9,683 nt of DNA from an uncultured Actinomycetes bacterium (lineage in GTDB: Bacteria; Actinomycetota; Actinomycetes; Nanopelagicales; Nanopelagicaceae). Location: positions 1-9,683 of the forward strand of contig CAIPQX010000110.1 in assembly GCA_903867285.1 (NCBI GenBank), written 5' to 3'. The notes under the pieces were generated by a model. That model saw only the letters and a list, made by a program, of their open reading frames with translations, ran no database searches and was not told where the DNA came from. Of the stretch, positions 1 to 6,466 are shown piece after piece; position 1 is the stretch's first letter, and every line of letters starts with the position of its first letter. Position numbers and translations under genes: made by a program.

Positions 1-1
1 T

Positions 2-1366
2 CGTCGTCAGGTCTTCCAATTCGCAATCGTTACCTTCTTAATAGGTTCCTTCGCAGCAGGCGCTGCACATACCATGACGCAGCTCATCGCTTTCCGTGCC
101 CTACAAGGTCTCGGTGCCGGTGGACTTATGTCACTTACCTTTGTGATCATTGGTGATGTTGTTTCACCTCGTGAACGCGGTCGCTACCAAGGTTACTTCG
201 GAGCAGTGTGGGGCTTGGCAACAGTTGCCGGTCCGCTACTCGGTGGATTCTTCTCTGACCATAACAAGGTTCTTGGTGTTACGGGATGGCGTTGGATTTT
301 CTACATCAACCTTCCACTTGGAATCATCGCGTTGATTATCACATCTGCCGTATTGCACATTCCTAAAATTCATAAAGAGCACAAGATCGATTACTTTGGC
401 GCATTTATTTTGGTCCTGGCCGTCTCGGCCGTCCTTCTTGGTATTTCTGTTTATGCTCCAGAAGTTGGTTGGCTCAAGGCTAAGACCTTGCTCTGGATCG
501 GCGGCGGATTAGTGTTATTCGCGCTCTTCTTAGTTAATCAAGCGAAGGCTGCCGAACCAATTCTTCCACTCCGTTTATTCAAGAACCACACCTTCAACAT
601 CACCTCACTCTTGGGATTCCTCGTGGGTGCGGCGATGTTCGGTGCGATTGTGATGTTGCCGCTGTATTTCCAGTTGGTGAAGCACAATTCAGCCACCTTG
701 TCGGGTCTGAAATTGTTGCCGTTGATGTTCGGAATCATCTCCGCATCGATTGGATCGGGTAAGTGGATCTCTAAACACGGTAAATACAAGATGTTCCCCG
801 TTGTTGGAATGGTCCTCATGACGGTTGCCCTCTCTGGATTAGTAATCCTAAGCGAGACAACTGCCTATTGGCAGATTGCGGTCTTCGAACTCCTTCTGGG
901 AGCCGGCCTCGGCTTCTCGATGCAAAATATCGTGATCGCGCTGCAGAACTCGCTCGATGTGAGAGATATGGGCGTTGGAACTAGCTTGAACACCTTCTGG
1001 CGTTCAATCGGTGGAACTCTCGGCGTAGCAATCTTCGGATCGATTTATGCAAGTAAGTTGACGGGTTACATAACAAGTGGCGTCTCATCGCTTACTGCGA
1101 AGAATCCAGCGGCGCTGGTTGGTGCTACCCCACAGGCACTTTCTCAATTGCGAAATAATCCAGGTGTGATGTCGAAGTTCACTCCGGAGTTACAAGGAAC
1201 GATTCTTCACAGCTACGTGCAGGCCTTCCACATCGTATTCATCTCTGCAGCGCCAGTTACTGCAATTGGATTCTTGGTCGCTCTCGCACTCAAAGCAGCT
1301 CCGCTCAAAACCGGCGCAGAACATGCGCAAGCTATGAAGGAAGCAGCTGGCGAAGCCGTCGGTTAA
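2..1366 (+). CDS. DHA2-family MFS drug-efflux transporter (5' truncated by window edge)
   Basis: Proton-driven multidrug/solute exporter of the EmrB/QacA (DHA2) branch of the major facilitator superfamily, in the cytoplasmic membrane. The frame is open to base 2, so the start lies outside the window; 454 residues are visible, and full-length members have about 500 or more with 14 helices. Visible hallmarks are RALQGLGAGG (about residues 32-41 of the fragment), the cytoplasmic loop SPRERGR (55-61), and the antiporter motif C, GLATVAGPLLGG (71-82), in the following helix. About ten more hydrophobic segments follow. A long polar extracellular loop (about residues 348-394) sits before the last helix, as is usual in EmrB-like proteins. 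The gene ends with tandem TAA stops just before a strong terminator. Family assignment is secure; the substrate cannot be inferred. An internal ATG at 74 is not a likely start, because the reading frame and hydrophobic sequence continue upstream of it. Confidence 0.92.
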   Translation, partial: RRQVFQFAIVTFLIGSFAAGAAHTMTQLIAFRALQGLGAGGLMSLTFVIIGDVVSPRERGRYQGYFGAVWGLATVAGPLLGGFFSDHNKVLGVTGWRWIFYINLPLGIIALIITSAVLHIPKIHKEHKIDYFGAFILVLAVSAVLLGISVYAPEVGWLKAKTLLWIGGGLVLFALFLVNQAKAAEPILPLRLFKNHTFNITSLLGFLVGAAMFGAIVMLPLYFQLVKHNSATLSGLKLLPLMFGIISASIGSGKWISKHGKYKMFPVVGMVLMTVALSGLVILSETTAYWQIAVFELLLGAGLGFSMQNIVIALQNSLDVRDMGVGTSLNTFWRSIGGTLGVAIFGSIYASKLTGYITSGVSSLTAKNPAALVGATPQALSQLRNNPGVMSKFTPELQGTILHSYVQAFHIVFISAAPVTAIGFLVALALKAAPLKTGAEHAQAMKEAAGEAVG

Positions 1367-1375
1367 TAAGTATTG

Positions 1376-1415
1376 AAAAAAGCCCCTCGCGAATCACTTC
1401 GCGAGGGGCTTTTTT
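1376..1415. terminator. bidirectional intrinsic terminator
   Basis: A perfect 12-bp stem GCCCCTCGCGAA / TTCGCGAGGGGC (1382-1393 and 1398-1409) with a TCAC loop is flanked by six A (1376-1381) and six T (1410-1415). The structure is symmetric, so it gives a U-tract in both directions. It lies between the convergent MFS gene (+) and the small membrane-protein gene (-) and should stop both transcripts. Confidence 0.95.
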
Positions 1416-1422
1416 GATTATC

Positions 1423-1809
1423 TTACTTCTTGAATAGGAAGAGGCAGAGAACCACAAAGTTAAAGAGACTGAGAAGGATAAAGAAGAGTCCCAGGGCAAT
1501 TAGATTGCCGGAGTTCTTAGCAACGCTTAGCCCGAGTTGTGAAATATCATCCACCTCATGCATGGTGCGGGCGAGAGCCCGGCTATCGCGGATTGAGGCC
1601 AGCATCCCGCTGACAGAGAATACGCCTCCTGCAGCGACCAACCCCACGGCGAAAGCCTTGATATCTGCCGGCGACTTATAGTTCAACTTCCCAGTGGTTG
1701 TGAGAGCCAGTACCGCTGCCAAGAGGATTGTGGGAGCCAATTGCGAGGTGATCCGCTGGGAGCGTTGCCCATTCCAAATTTGGAGTAAGTCTTTCTCTCG
1801 TATAGCCAT
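1423..1809 (-). CDS. small three-helix membrane protein, unknown function
   Basis: The 128-residue protein is not recognised as a named family. It has a short charged N-terminus (residues 1-20), three hydrophobic segments (about 24-38, 52-72 and 102-126), a polar charged linker (73-100, rich in Asp, Glu, Arg) and a terminal KK. The start is set by a GGAGG Shine-Dalgarno (1817-1821 on the complement) seven bases before the ATG at 1809; an in-frame TTG at 1815 is only one base from the same motif and is unlikely. It is divergent from the NfeD/SPFH pair across 59 bp, so shared regulation is possible but unproven. It terminates at the bidirectional hairpin shared with the MFS gene. Codon pattern and clean SD support a real gene. 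Confidence 0.75.
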   Translation of the reverse strand: MAIREKDLLQIWNGQRSQRITSQLAPTILLAAVLALTTTGKLNYKSPADIKAFAVGLVAAGGVFSVSGMLASIRDSRALARTMHEVDDISQLGLSVAKNSGNLIALGLFFILLSLFNFVVLCLFLFKK

Positions 1810-1826
1810 GATCAAACCTCCGGTCT

Positions 1827-1832
1827 AATGTA
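1827..1832 (-). promoter_or_regulatory. candidate -10 element of the small membrane-protein gene
   Basis: TACATT on the complement fits TANNNT and lies 17 bases before the ATG, leaving a short leader that just contains the GGAGG. No convincing -35 is visible. Weak call from one hexamer. Confidence 0.3.
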
Positions 1833-1844
1833 ATAGTGCTACCT

Positions 1845-1850
1845 TACTAT
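1845..1850 (+). promoter_or_regulatory. candidate -10 element for the nfeD-SPFH pair
   Basis: TACTAT fits TANNNT in the divergent intergenic region; transcription would begin near 1857, so the AAGGAG at 1852-1857 would sit at the extreme 5' end of the mRNA. No clear -35. The promoter may instead lie further upstream, within the divergent gene. Confidence 0.25.
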
Positions 1851-1868
1851 GAAGGAGAATATCTAAAG

Positions 1869-2306
1869 ATGCATGCATGGACGTGGTTCGCGATCGCTGG
1901 AATTTGCGCGGTCTTAGAAATCCTTAATCTGAGTCTGGTCTTCGCCTCTTTCGCTGTCGGAGCACTTTTTGCTGCTTTCGAGCGGGTATTAAGCCCCAAT
2001 GTGTCCGCTCAGTGGATTGTCTTTGCACTAATTACCGTGCTAACCCTGCGCCTCAAGCCGATCCTCACCCGCTATTTATTCCGAAAAACACCACCATCAG
2101 ATACCGGGATCCATGCGCTCATCGGCCAGAAAGCCATTGCTACTTCGCAGATCTCGGATTCCGCGGGAACAATCACTCTTAAGAATGAAACATGGACCGC
2201 GCGCAGCAAAGATGGCATTATCGAGGCTGGAGCGGTCGTGACCGTTGCTGGTATCGATGGCGCTGTGGCAGTTGTGATCTTGCGTAACGAATCTCAAGTT
2301 AACTAA
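1869..2306 (+). CDS. NfeD-like membrane protein with C-terminal OB-fold domain
   Basis: A 145-residue NfeD protein of the short type, lacking the ClpP-like serine-protease domain of long NfeD. Two or three hydrophobic segments occupy about residues 3-36 and 48-63. They are followed by a soluble domain (about 80-143) with the NfeD pattern: LIGQKAIA, glycine before TITL, NETWTA, and VVTVAGIDGAVAVVI, consistent with the five-stranded OB fold. NfeD proteins partner with SPFH proteins in membrane microdomain scaffolds, and here the SPFH gene follows with its AAGGAG overlapping the NfeD stop. The ATG at 1869 is preceded by AAGGAG (1852-1857, 11-base spacing). An upstream in-frame GTG at 1836 has no ribosome site and would add a polar tail before the first helix. 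Family call is strong; the precise role is inferred from the partner. Confidence 0.87.
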   Translation: MHAWTWFAIAGICAVLEILNLSLVFASFAVGALFAAFERVLSPNVSAQWIVFALITVLTLRLKPILTRYLFRKTPPSDTGIHALIGQKAIATSQISDSAGTITLKNETWTARSKDGIIEAGAVVTVAGIDGAVAVVILRNESQVN

Positions 2307-2315
2307 GGAGTAACG

Positions 2316-3182
2316 ATGGCCCTATTGATTGGACTTGGCGTAGTAGTTCTTCTCGCTATCCTTTTCACGATCGGATCAATTCGGATCATTCCGCAGGCTA
2401 GTGCGGGAATCGTTGAACGCCTGGGTAAGTACCACAAGACATTAGAACCAGGGCTCAATTTGATTGTGCCAGGAATTGATCGCCTGCGTCCACTTGTAGA
2501 TTTGCGCGAGAAGGTTGTCTCATTCCCCCCTCAACCAGTTATTACCGAAGATAACTTGGTGGTAAGTATCGACACAGTTATTTATTTTCAAGTCACAAAC
2601 CCAAAATCAGCTACCTACGAAATTGAGAATTACATTCAAGGTATCGAACAGTTGGTAGTCACTACTCTCCGTAACTCTGTCGGTGGATTAGATTTAGAGA
2701 AAGCCCTAACTTCCCGCGACCACATCAACGCGATCTTGCGTGGAGTGCTCGACGAAGCCACGAGCAAATGGGGCGTGCGCGTTAATCGAGTCGAGATTAA
2801 GGCGATTGAGCCACCTCCCAGCGTGCAAGAATCCATGGAAAAGCAGATGCGCGCAGACCGCGATAAGCGTGCCGCCATCTTGACCGCCGAAGGCGAGAAG
2901 CAGAGTCAGATCTTGCGTGCTGAAGGAAATCGTCAAGCAGATATCTTGCGTGCAGAAGGTGAAGCACAAGCCCGCGTGATTAATGCCGAAGGTGAAGCCA
3001 CCGCCATCGCCAGAGTCTTTGATGCAATCCACAAAGCTAATCCCGACGAAAAGGTCCTGGCTTATAAGTACCTGGAGCAGTTACCTATCATCGCCAACGG
3101 CACCGCGAGCAAACTCTGGATTATTCCAGCAGAACTCTCTGGAGCTGCCGCTTCGATCATTAAGGCCTTCAAGCCGCAATAG
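2316..3182 (+). CDS. SPFH/Band 7 (stomatin/prohibitin-like) membrane scaffold protein
   Basis: A 288-residue protein of the stomatin/QmcA (paraslipin) group. An N-terminal membrane hairpin or anchor (residues 3-20) leads into the SPFH domain: IIPQASAGIVERLGKYHKTLEPGLNLIVP (24-52), the DLREKVVSFPPQPVITEDN segment (62-80), and a strand with IDTVIYFQV (85-93). The helix ends near IEPPPSVQESMEKQM (164-178). Residues 191-234 form four 11-residue repeats beginning AEG(E/N), a coiled-coil of the type that drives oligomerisation of this family. Such proteins form large membrane-bound rings with NfeD partners and are linked to membrane quality control. AAGGAG (2305-2310) is five bases before the ATG and overlaps the stop of the NfeD gene, so the two are cotranslated. 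No intrinsic terminator is evident downstream. Confidence 0.93.
   Translation: MALLIGLGVVVLLAILFTIGSIRIIPQASAGIVERLGKYHKTLEPGLNLIVPGIDRLRPLVDLREKVVSFPPQPVITEDNLVVSIDTVIYFQVTNPKSATYEIENYIQGIEQLVVTTLRNSVGGLDLEKALTSRDHINAILRGVLDEATSKWGVRVNRVEIKAIEPPPSVQESMEKQMRADRDKRAAILTAEGEKQSQILRAEGNRQADILRAEGEAQARVINAEGEATAIARVFDAIHKANPDEKVLAYKYLEQLPIIANGTASKLWIIPAELSGAAASIIKAFKPQ
2889..3020 (+). repeat. 33-bp tandem coding repeat (11-residue coiled-coil units)
   Basis: Four in-frame units of 33 bp encode AEGEKQSQILR, AEGNRQADILR, AEGEAQARVIN and AEGEATAIARV (boundaries approximate to a few bases). The best-preserved DNA pair is ATCTTGCGTGC(T/A)GAAGG at 2910-2926 and 2943-2959, differing at one base. The 11-residue period is that of a hendecad coiled coil, seen in SPFH proteins. 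Confidence 0.7.
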
Positions 3183-3252
3183 TCACAACTGGCAGTGTCT
3201 CCTCCCATTAAAAAATTGATTTACTAGACCCTTTACACACTCTGCGAAAACG

Positions 3253-3280
3253 TTGAGTGCTTACACTCGCTATTTATTAT
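3253..3280 (+). promoter_or_regulatory. candidate sigma-70-type promoter of the kinase-aldolase operon
   Basis: TTGAGT (3253-3258) and TATTAT (3275-3280) are separated by 16 bases, matching the -35 and -10 consensus at four and five of six positions. Transcription would start near 3287, leaving a leader of about 37 bases with no close Shine-Dalgarno (GAAGGCAGG at 3301-3309 is 14 bases from the ATG). It competes with a second, leaderless-type candidate at 3312-3317. Confidence 0.45.
3255..3268. promoter_or_regulatory. inverted repeat, possible operator of the kinase-aldolase operon
   Basis: GAGTG-CTTA-CACTC is a perfect 5-bp inverted repeat lying on the -35/spacer of the candidate promoter at 3253-3280. 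A further CACTC occurs at 3238-3242. An adjacent GAAAACGTTG (3246-3255) contains the central palindrome AACGTT, often seen in LacI-family operators, but its flanks are not symmetric. A bound protein here would block RNA polymerase. The regulator is not in the window. Confidence 0.4.
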
Positions 3281-3311
3281 CTAATTCATACCCGCATTCC
3301 GAAGGCAGGTA

Positions 3312-3317
3312 TACATT
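3312..3317 (+). promoter_or_regulatory. candidate leaderless -10 element of the kinase gene
   Basis: TACATT (within TATACATT) lies exactly six bases before the ATG at 3324, placing the transcription start at the A of the start codon. No -35 of quality is visible. The absence of a close Shine-Dalgarno in front of this gene favours leaderless initiation. Confidence 0.5.
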
Positions 3318-3323
3318 GATTAC

Positions 3324-4313
3324 ATGTTGATCTGTAATCCAAACCCTTGTTTTTCAAGGACTTTACGGATGTCCCACTTTGAGCGAGGCGCGATTATGCG
3401 TGCTCCTTCCGCAGAAGTACGTGCTGGTGGAAAAGGAATTGATGCTGCGCGAGTTGGGAAGTCACTCAAGAAGAGAACACCACTGCTGGTTTTGATTGGT
3501 GATTTAGATGGAGATCAATATTGTCGCTTCCTTGCAGAAGAAGGCTTTGATTTCAAAACCGCAAGTTATCACGGAAACATCCGGGTCGCCACGATGTATC
3601 ACGAAGAGCGTTCCCCAATAACGACGATCGTAAACGAAGATGGTCCAACTATTTCGCAGGCCGAGTGGGATGCATTCCTCGCAACAATACAAAACGAAAT
3701 AAGGCCGCGAGAAATTGTTGCTAGCATGGGAAGTTTTCCACACGGGGTAACTGAAGCCAATTTGGCGGATTTAATCTCGATCGTGCATCAGAAGGAGAGT
3801 TTGATATTTTTTGATACCGCTCCCCACTTTCTGCATTGGGCGCTGCGCAACGGCGCCGATATCGTCTCCCCCAATCTTGACGAAGCTGAGGCCGTCATTA
3901 AGGATTTATCCGAAGATCTCTTTCGAGGAGAAGATTTCAACGGGCGAGCACGGGCCGAAAACGCAGCTCTCGCGCTGTGCGACTTGGGCGCAAAAATCGC
4001 AATCGTCCATGCCGGAGATTTGGGTTCTGCTCTGGCATATGCCGGCCAGTCGATCTGGGTCCCCACCCTGGACGTGATCGTTACAAGCTCTGTCGGCGCA
4101 GGAGATTCGCTCGCTGCGGGATTTATCATAAAGAGCGAAGAGCAAGGTGATGTTACGCAATTGAATTCGATCAGCTGGGAGCTCTCTTTGCAATACGGGA
4201 CAGCCACCGCATCTGCGGCCTGCGAAATGGGTCGATCGGGTGACGTGGATCCGATCCGCATTAAACAATTATTTGATCAGCTACAGGCGCTGAACAAGAC
4301 TAAGGTGGGTTGA
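3324..4313 (+). CDS. PfkB-family ketohexose-phosphate kinase (FruK/LacC-like), divergent
   Basis: An ATP-dependent sugar-phosphate kinase of the 1-phosphofructokinase / tagatose-6-phosphate kinase branch of the ribokinase superfamily, 329 residues (family about 310). The N-terminal NPNP (5-8) and AGGKGIDAAR (34-43) form the first PfkB signature. GSFPHG (136-141) and SPNLDEAE (182-189) follow the FruK order. The second signature SSVGAGDSLAAGF (255-267) contains the catalytic base D261 and anion hole GAG. Two usually fixed positions differ: the Asp of the N-terminal NPxxD motif, which contacts the sugar, is Ser11, and the Asn of GGKGIN is Asp40. The start at 3324 aligns with the family N-terminus; no alternative start lies upstream before a stop. 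The aldolase gene begins one base after the stop, so the natural product is probably a ketohexose 1,6-bisphosphate. Exact substrate (fructose 1-P, tagatose 6-P, fructose 6-P) cannot be decided. Confidence 0.86.
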   Translation: MLICNPNPCFSRTLRMSHFERGAIMRAPSAEVRAGGKGIDAARVGKSLKKRTPLLVLIGDLDGDQYCRFLAEEGFDFKTASYHGNIRVATMYHEERSPITTIVNEDGPTISQAEWDAFLATIQNEIRPREIVASMGSFPHGVTEANLADLISIVHQKESLIFFDTAPHFLHWALRNGADIVSPNLDEAEAVIKDLSEDLFRGEDFNGRARAENAALALCDLGAKIAIVHAGDLGSALAYAGQSIWVPTLDVIVTSSVGAGDSLAAGFIIKSEEQGDVTQLNSISWELSLQYGTATASAACEMGRSGDVDPIRIKQLFDQLQALNKTKVG

Positions 4314-4314
4314 A

Positions 4315-5202
4315 ATGAATATAGAGCAGTTTGAAAGAATGAGAGTCGGCAAAGGATTTGTTGCGGCGCTTGATCAAAGTGGCGGCAGCACTCCAAAGGC
4401 GCTACATCTCTACGGCATCGATGAATCTCAGTACTCCACGGAAGAGCAGATGTTTGACTTAGTGCACCGAATGAGAACGCGAATTATTACAAGCCCGGTT
4501 TTCAATAGCGAGCGAATTCTTGCGGCAATTCTCTTCGAAATGACGATGGAACGACTTATAGAAGGAATTCCGACGGCCGAATATCTCTGGCACCGCAAGG
4601 GGATTGTGCCCTTCCTTAAGATCGACAATGGACTACAGCCCGCAATTAATGGGGCTTCACTGATGAAGCCCATCCCTGAACTCACCACCCGGTTAAAGAA
4701 GGCAGTTGGTTACGGCATCTTTGGAACCAAGGCGCGTTCTGTTATCCATGAGTCCAACGCAGCTGGAATTAGCGCCTGCGTGGAGCAACAGTTTGAGATC
4801 GCCCACAGAGTTTCAGCAGTTGATCTCATCCCGATCATCGAACCGGAAGTAGATATCAAGAGCCCGGAAAAGAACTGGATTGAACATATCTTGAAACGTG
4901 AACTCCTGGAGGCTTTGGATTCTCTCGATAGTTCACAGAGCGTCATGCTCAAGTTAACGCTCCCCGATGAGAAGAACTACTACGCCGAATTAGTGCGCCA
5001 TCCTCGGGTAGTCAGAGTTGTCGCCCTCTCCGGCGGATACACCCAAGTTCATGCCGATGAATTATTAGCGCAAAACGAAGGGTTAATCGCTAGCTTCTCT
5101 AGAGCTCTCACCGAAGGGCTAAAGCAGCAGCAGAGCGAGAGCGAATTCGACAACGCTTTAGATCGCTCAATCAAGCAGATTTATACCGCCTCCGTTAAAT
5201 AG
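4315..5202 (+). CDS. fda: class I fructose-bisphosphate aldolase (single-domain bacterial type)
   Basis: Cleaves fructose 1,6-bisphosphate to dihydroxyacetone phosphate and glyceraldehyde 3-phosphate through a lysine Schiff base, in the cytoplasm; no metal is needed. The 295 residues match the staphylococcal FdaB type along the whole length: GKGFVAALDQSGGSTPKAL (12-30) with the active-site Asp20, HRMRTRIITSP (51-61), VPFLKID (98-104) with Lys102, FGTKARS (136-142), LIPIIEPEVDI (171-181) with Glu176, VMLKLTLP (210-217) with the predicted Schiff-base Lys213, and VVALSGGY (235-242). AAGGTGG at 4302-4308 is six bases before the ATG and lies within the end of the kinase gene, so translation is coupled. 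The pairing suggests that the kinase product is its substrate; class I enzymes of this type may also accept other ketose bisphosphates. Confidence 0.95.
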   Translation: MNIEQFERMRVGKGFVAALDQSGGSTPKALHLYGIDESQYSTEEQMFDLVHRMRTRIITSPVFNSERILAAILFEMTMERLIEGIPTAEYLWHRKGIVPFLKIDNGLQPAINGASLMKPIPELTTRLKKAVGYGIFGTKARSVIHESNAAGISACVEQQFEIAHRVSAVDLIPIIEPEVDIKSPEKNWIEHILKRELLEALDSLDSSQSVMLKLTLPDEKNYYAELVRHPRVVRVVALSGGYTQVHADELLAQNEGLIASFSRALTEGLKQQQSESEFDNALDRSIKQIYTASVK

Positions 5203-5207
5203 GGATA

Positions 5208-5213
5208 TACCCT
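5208..5213 (+). promoter_or_regulatory. candidate leaderless -10 element of the serine hydrolase gene
   Basis: TACCCT fits TANNNT and sits exactly six bases before the ATG at 5220, inside the 17-bp gap after the aldolase stop. It departs from TATAAT at three of the last four positions, so it is weak. The hydrolase may also be read through from the operon. Confidence 0.35.
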
Positions 5214-5219
5214 TCGGGA

Positions 5220-6386
5220 ATGAGAATTTTGATCAAGGTCCTACGCAACTTTGTCATTTTCGTAGTCGCACTCTTTATCGGACTTTCCGCATTCTTCCAT
5301 TTCGTCCACTATCCCAATGTGATTGCAGCGGTGCGTCTGGGATTAGCTCCCGCTTCTAAAACACCAACGCTGATGCCTTGGCACACTGTGGCGCCATCCA
5401 CGACTCCCATAGATTGGCCAACTGGGACAGAGCAGATGCCGGCAAGCGTGAAATACCAAGGGCAGAGCTTGACTTGGGATGAGTTCCTACAAAAGTCGTA
5501 TACCAATGCATTTCTTGTTGTGCGCAACGGTGTTATCACTTATGAGTACTACAACACCAAAGCTGGGATGACGAAAACTTCGCAACTTCCCTCGTACTCC
5601 ATGGCAAAAACTTTAACTTCGCTCGTGATCGGACAATTGGTTACCCAAGGAAAGATTCGCGAGTCTGACACCTTTATTTCATTCTTCCCACAATGGAAAA
5701 CGGGTACCTCCTTCGACAAGGTCACCATTCAAAGTTTGCTCGATATGGAAGCTGGTGTTGGTGTAAAAGATGACTACCCGAATGGACCATCTGGCTGGGG
5801 AGTAGCAATTGCCCAGATGTATGCCACAACTGATATGAATTGGTTCATGTCTCACAACCGCATGATGCTTGAGGCGCCGGACACAAAGCCCGATTACCGG
5901 AGCGTTGATACTCAGATGCTAGGACTCATCATTCAAAAAGTTACAGGAGGAACTGTCTCCAATTACTTCAGCAAGAACTTCTGGCAACCCATCGGAGCGA
6001 CTACCGCGGCAACTTGGAATGTCGACCATATCAACGGGCACGAAAAGACCTTCTGCTGCTTTAACGCCACCGCTCGGGATTACGCCCTCATCGGCCAATT
6101 GGTTCTTAACAACGGCAAAGTAGGCGGACAAGAACTCATGAGCCCCGCCTGGATGAAGCGCATTTCTACGCCGGTCGTGAAGCTAGATTATGGCTGGGGC
6201 TATGGCGCCCAGGTCTGGCATCCATATCCAGGTATTGATCTAGCCATGGGTTTACATGGTCAACAGATATTTATGGACCCAGCTTCCAAAACCGTTGTCG
6301 TGAAGCTCAGCGATTATCCCAATGGAGATGATCCGCAGGATGCGATCTCTGCGGTGCTTTATCAGGTAGACAAAGCAAAGAAATAG
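5220..6386 (+). CDS. membrane-anchored serine hydrolase, beta-lactamase class C / NylB family
   Basis: A 388-residue serine hydrolase of the beta-lactamase-related family (COG1680), closest in pattern to 6-aminohexanoate-dimer hydrolase-like proteins; true beta-lactamase activity is not implied. Residues 9-29 are an uncleaved signal anchor, so the catalytic domain is outside the membrane. The nucleophile is Ser127 with Lys130 (SMAK). The second motif is probably Tyr226 in DYRSVD. The KTG-equivalent is probably LHGQ (345-348). FCCFNATARDYALIGQLVLNNG (278-299) and ELMSPAW are characteristic of this family. The gene starts 17 bases after the aldolase stop. ATG 5220 has GGGA directly abutting it, which is too close for a Shine-Dalgarno; either initiation is leaderless or an in-frame TTG at 5229, nine bases from GGGA, is used. 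The substrate is unknown; amides, esters or peptides are typical. Confidence 0.87.
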   Translation: MRILIKVLRNFVIFVVALFIGLSAFFHFVHYPNVIAAVRLGLAPASKTPTLMPWHTVAPSTTPIDWPTGTEQMPASVKYQGQSLTWDEFLQKSYTNAFLVVRNGVITYEYYNTKAGMTKTSQLPSYSMAKTLTSLVIGQLVTQGKIRESDTFISFFPQWKTGTSFDKVTIQSLLDMEAGVGVKDDYPNGPSGWGVAIAQMYATTDMNWFMSHNRMMLEAPDTKPDYRSVDTQMLGLIIQKVTGGTVSNYFSKNFWQPIGATTAATWNVDHINGHEKTFCCFNATARDYALIGQLVLNNGKVGGQELMSPAWMKRISTPVVKLDYGWGYGAQVWHPYPGIDLAMGLHGQQIFMDPASKTVVVKLSDYPNGDDPQDAISAVLYQVDKAKK

Positions 6387-6466
6387 ATTTCCCTCTACTT
6401 AGAAATCGCCAAGGCTTTTAACTGAGTAAACCTAGTGGTCACCAAGTGCGGGCAACTCATCGATGA

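Noticed and set aside
2889..3020. Tandem repeat as a mobile or CRISPR-like element
   Set aside because: The period is 33 bp, in frame, and explained by the 11-residue coiled-coil units of the SPFH protein.
3246..3255. GAAAACGTTG as a full LacI/CcpA-type operator
   Set aside because: Only the central AACGTT is symmetric; the flanks do not match a full palindrome, so it is mentioned only as context.
3788..4261. 157-residue minus-strand reading frame
   Set aside because: Antisense to the PfkB kinase C-terminal half, including its catalytic GAGD motif; no ribosome site or domain.
5202..5219. Hairpin CCTTCGG between the aldolase and hydrolase genes
   Set aside because: The UUCG loop is suggestive, but only two base pairs close it and no T-tract follows.
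6387..6466. Possible terminator between the convergent hydrolase and corA genes
   Set aside because: Only short imperfect repeats are seen (GCC-AA-GGC before TTTT; TGAGT/ACTCA with a 27-base loop; the imperfect CTAGTGGTCACCAAG), too weak to call.
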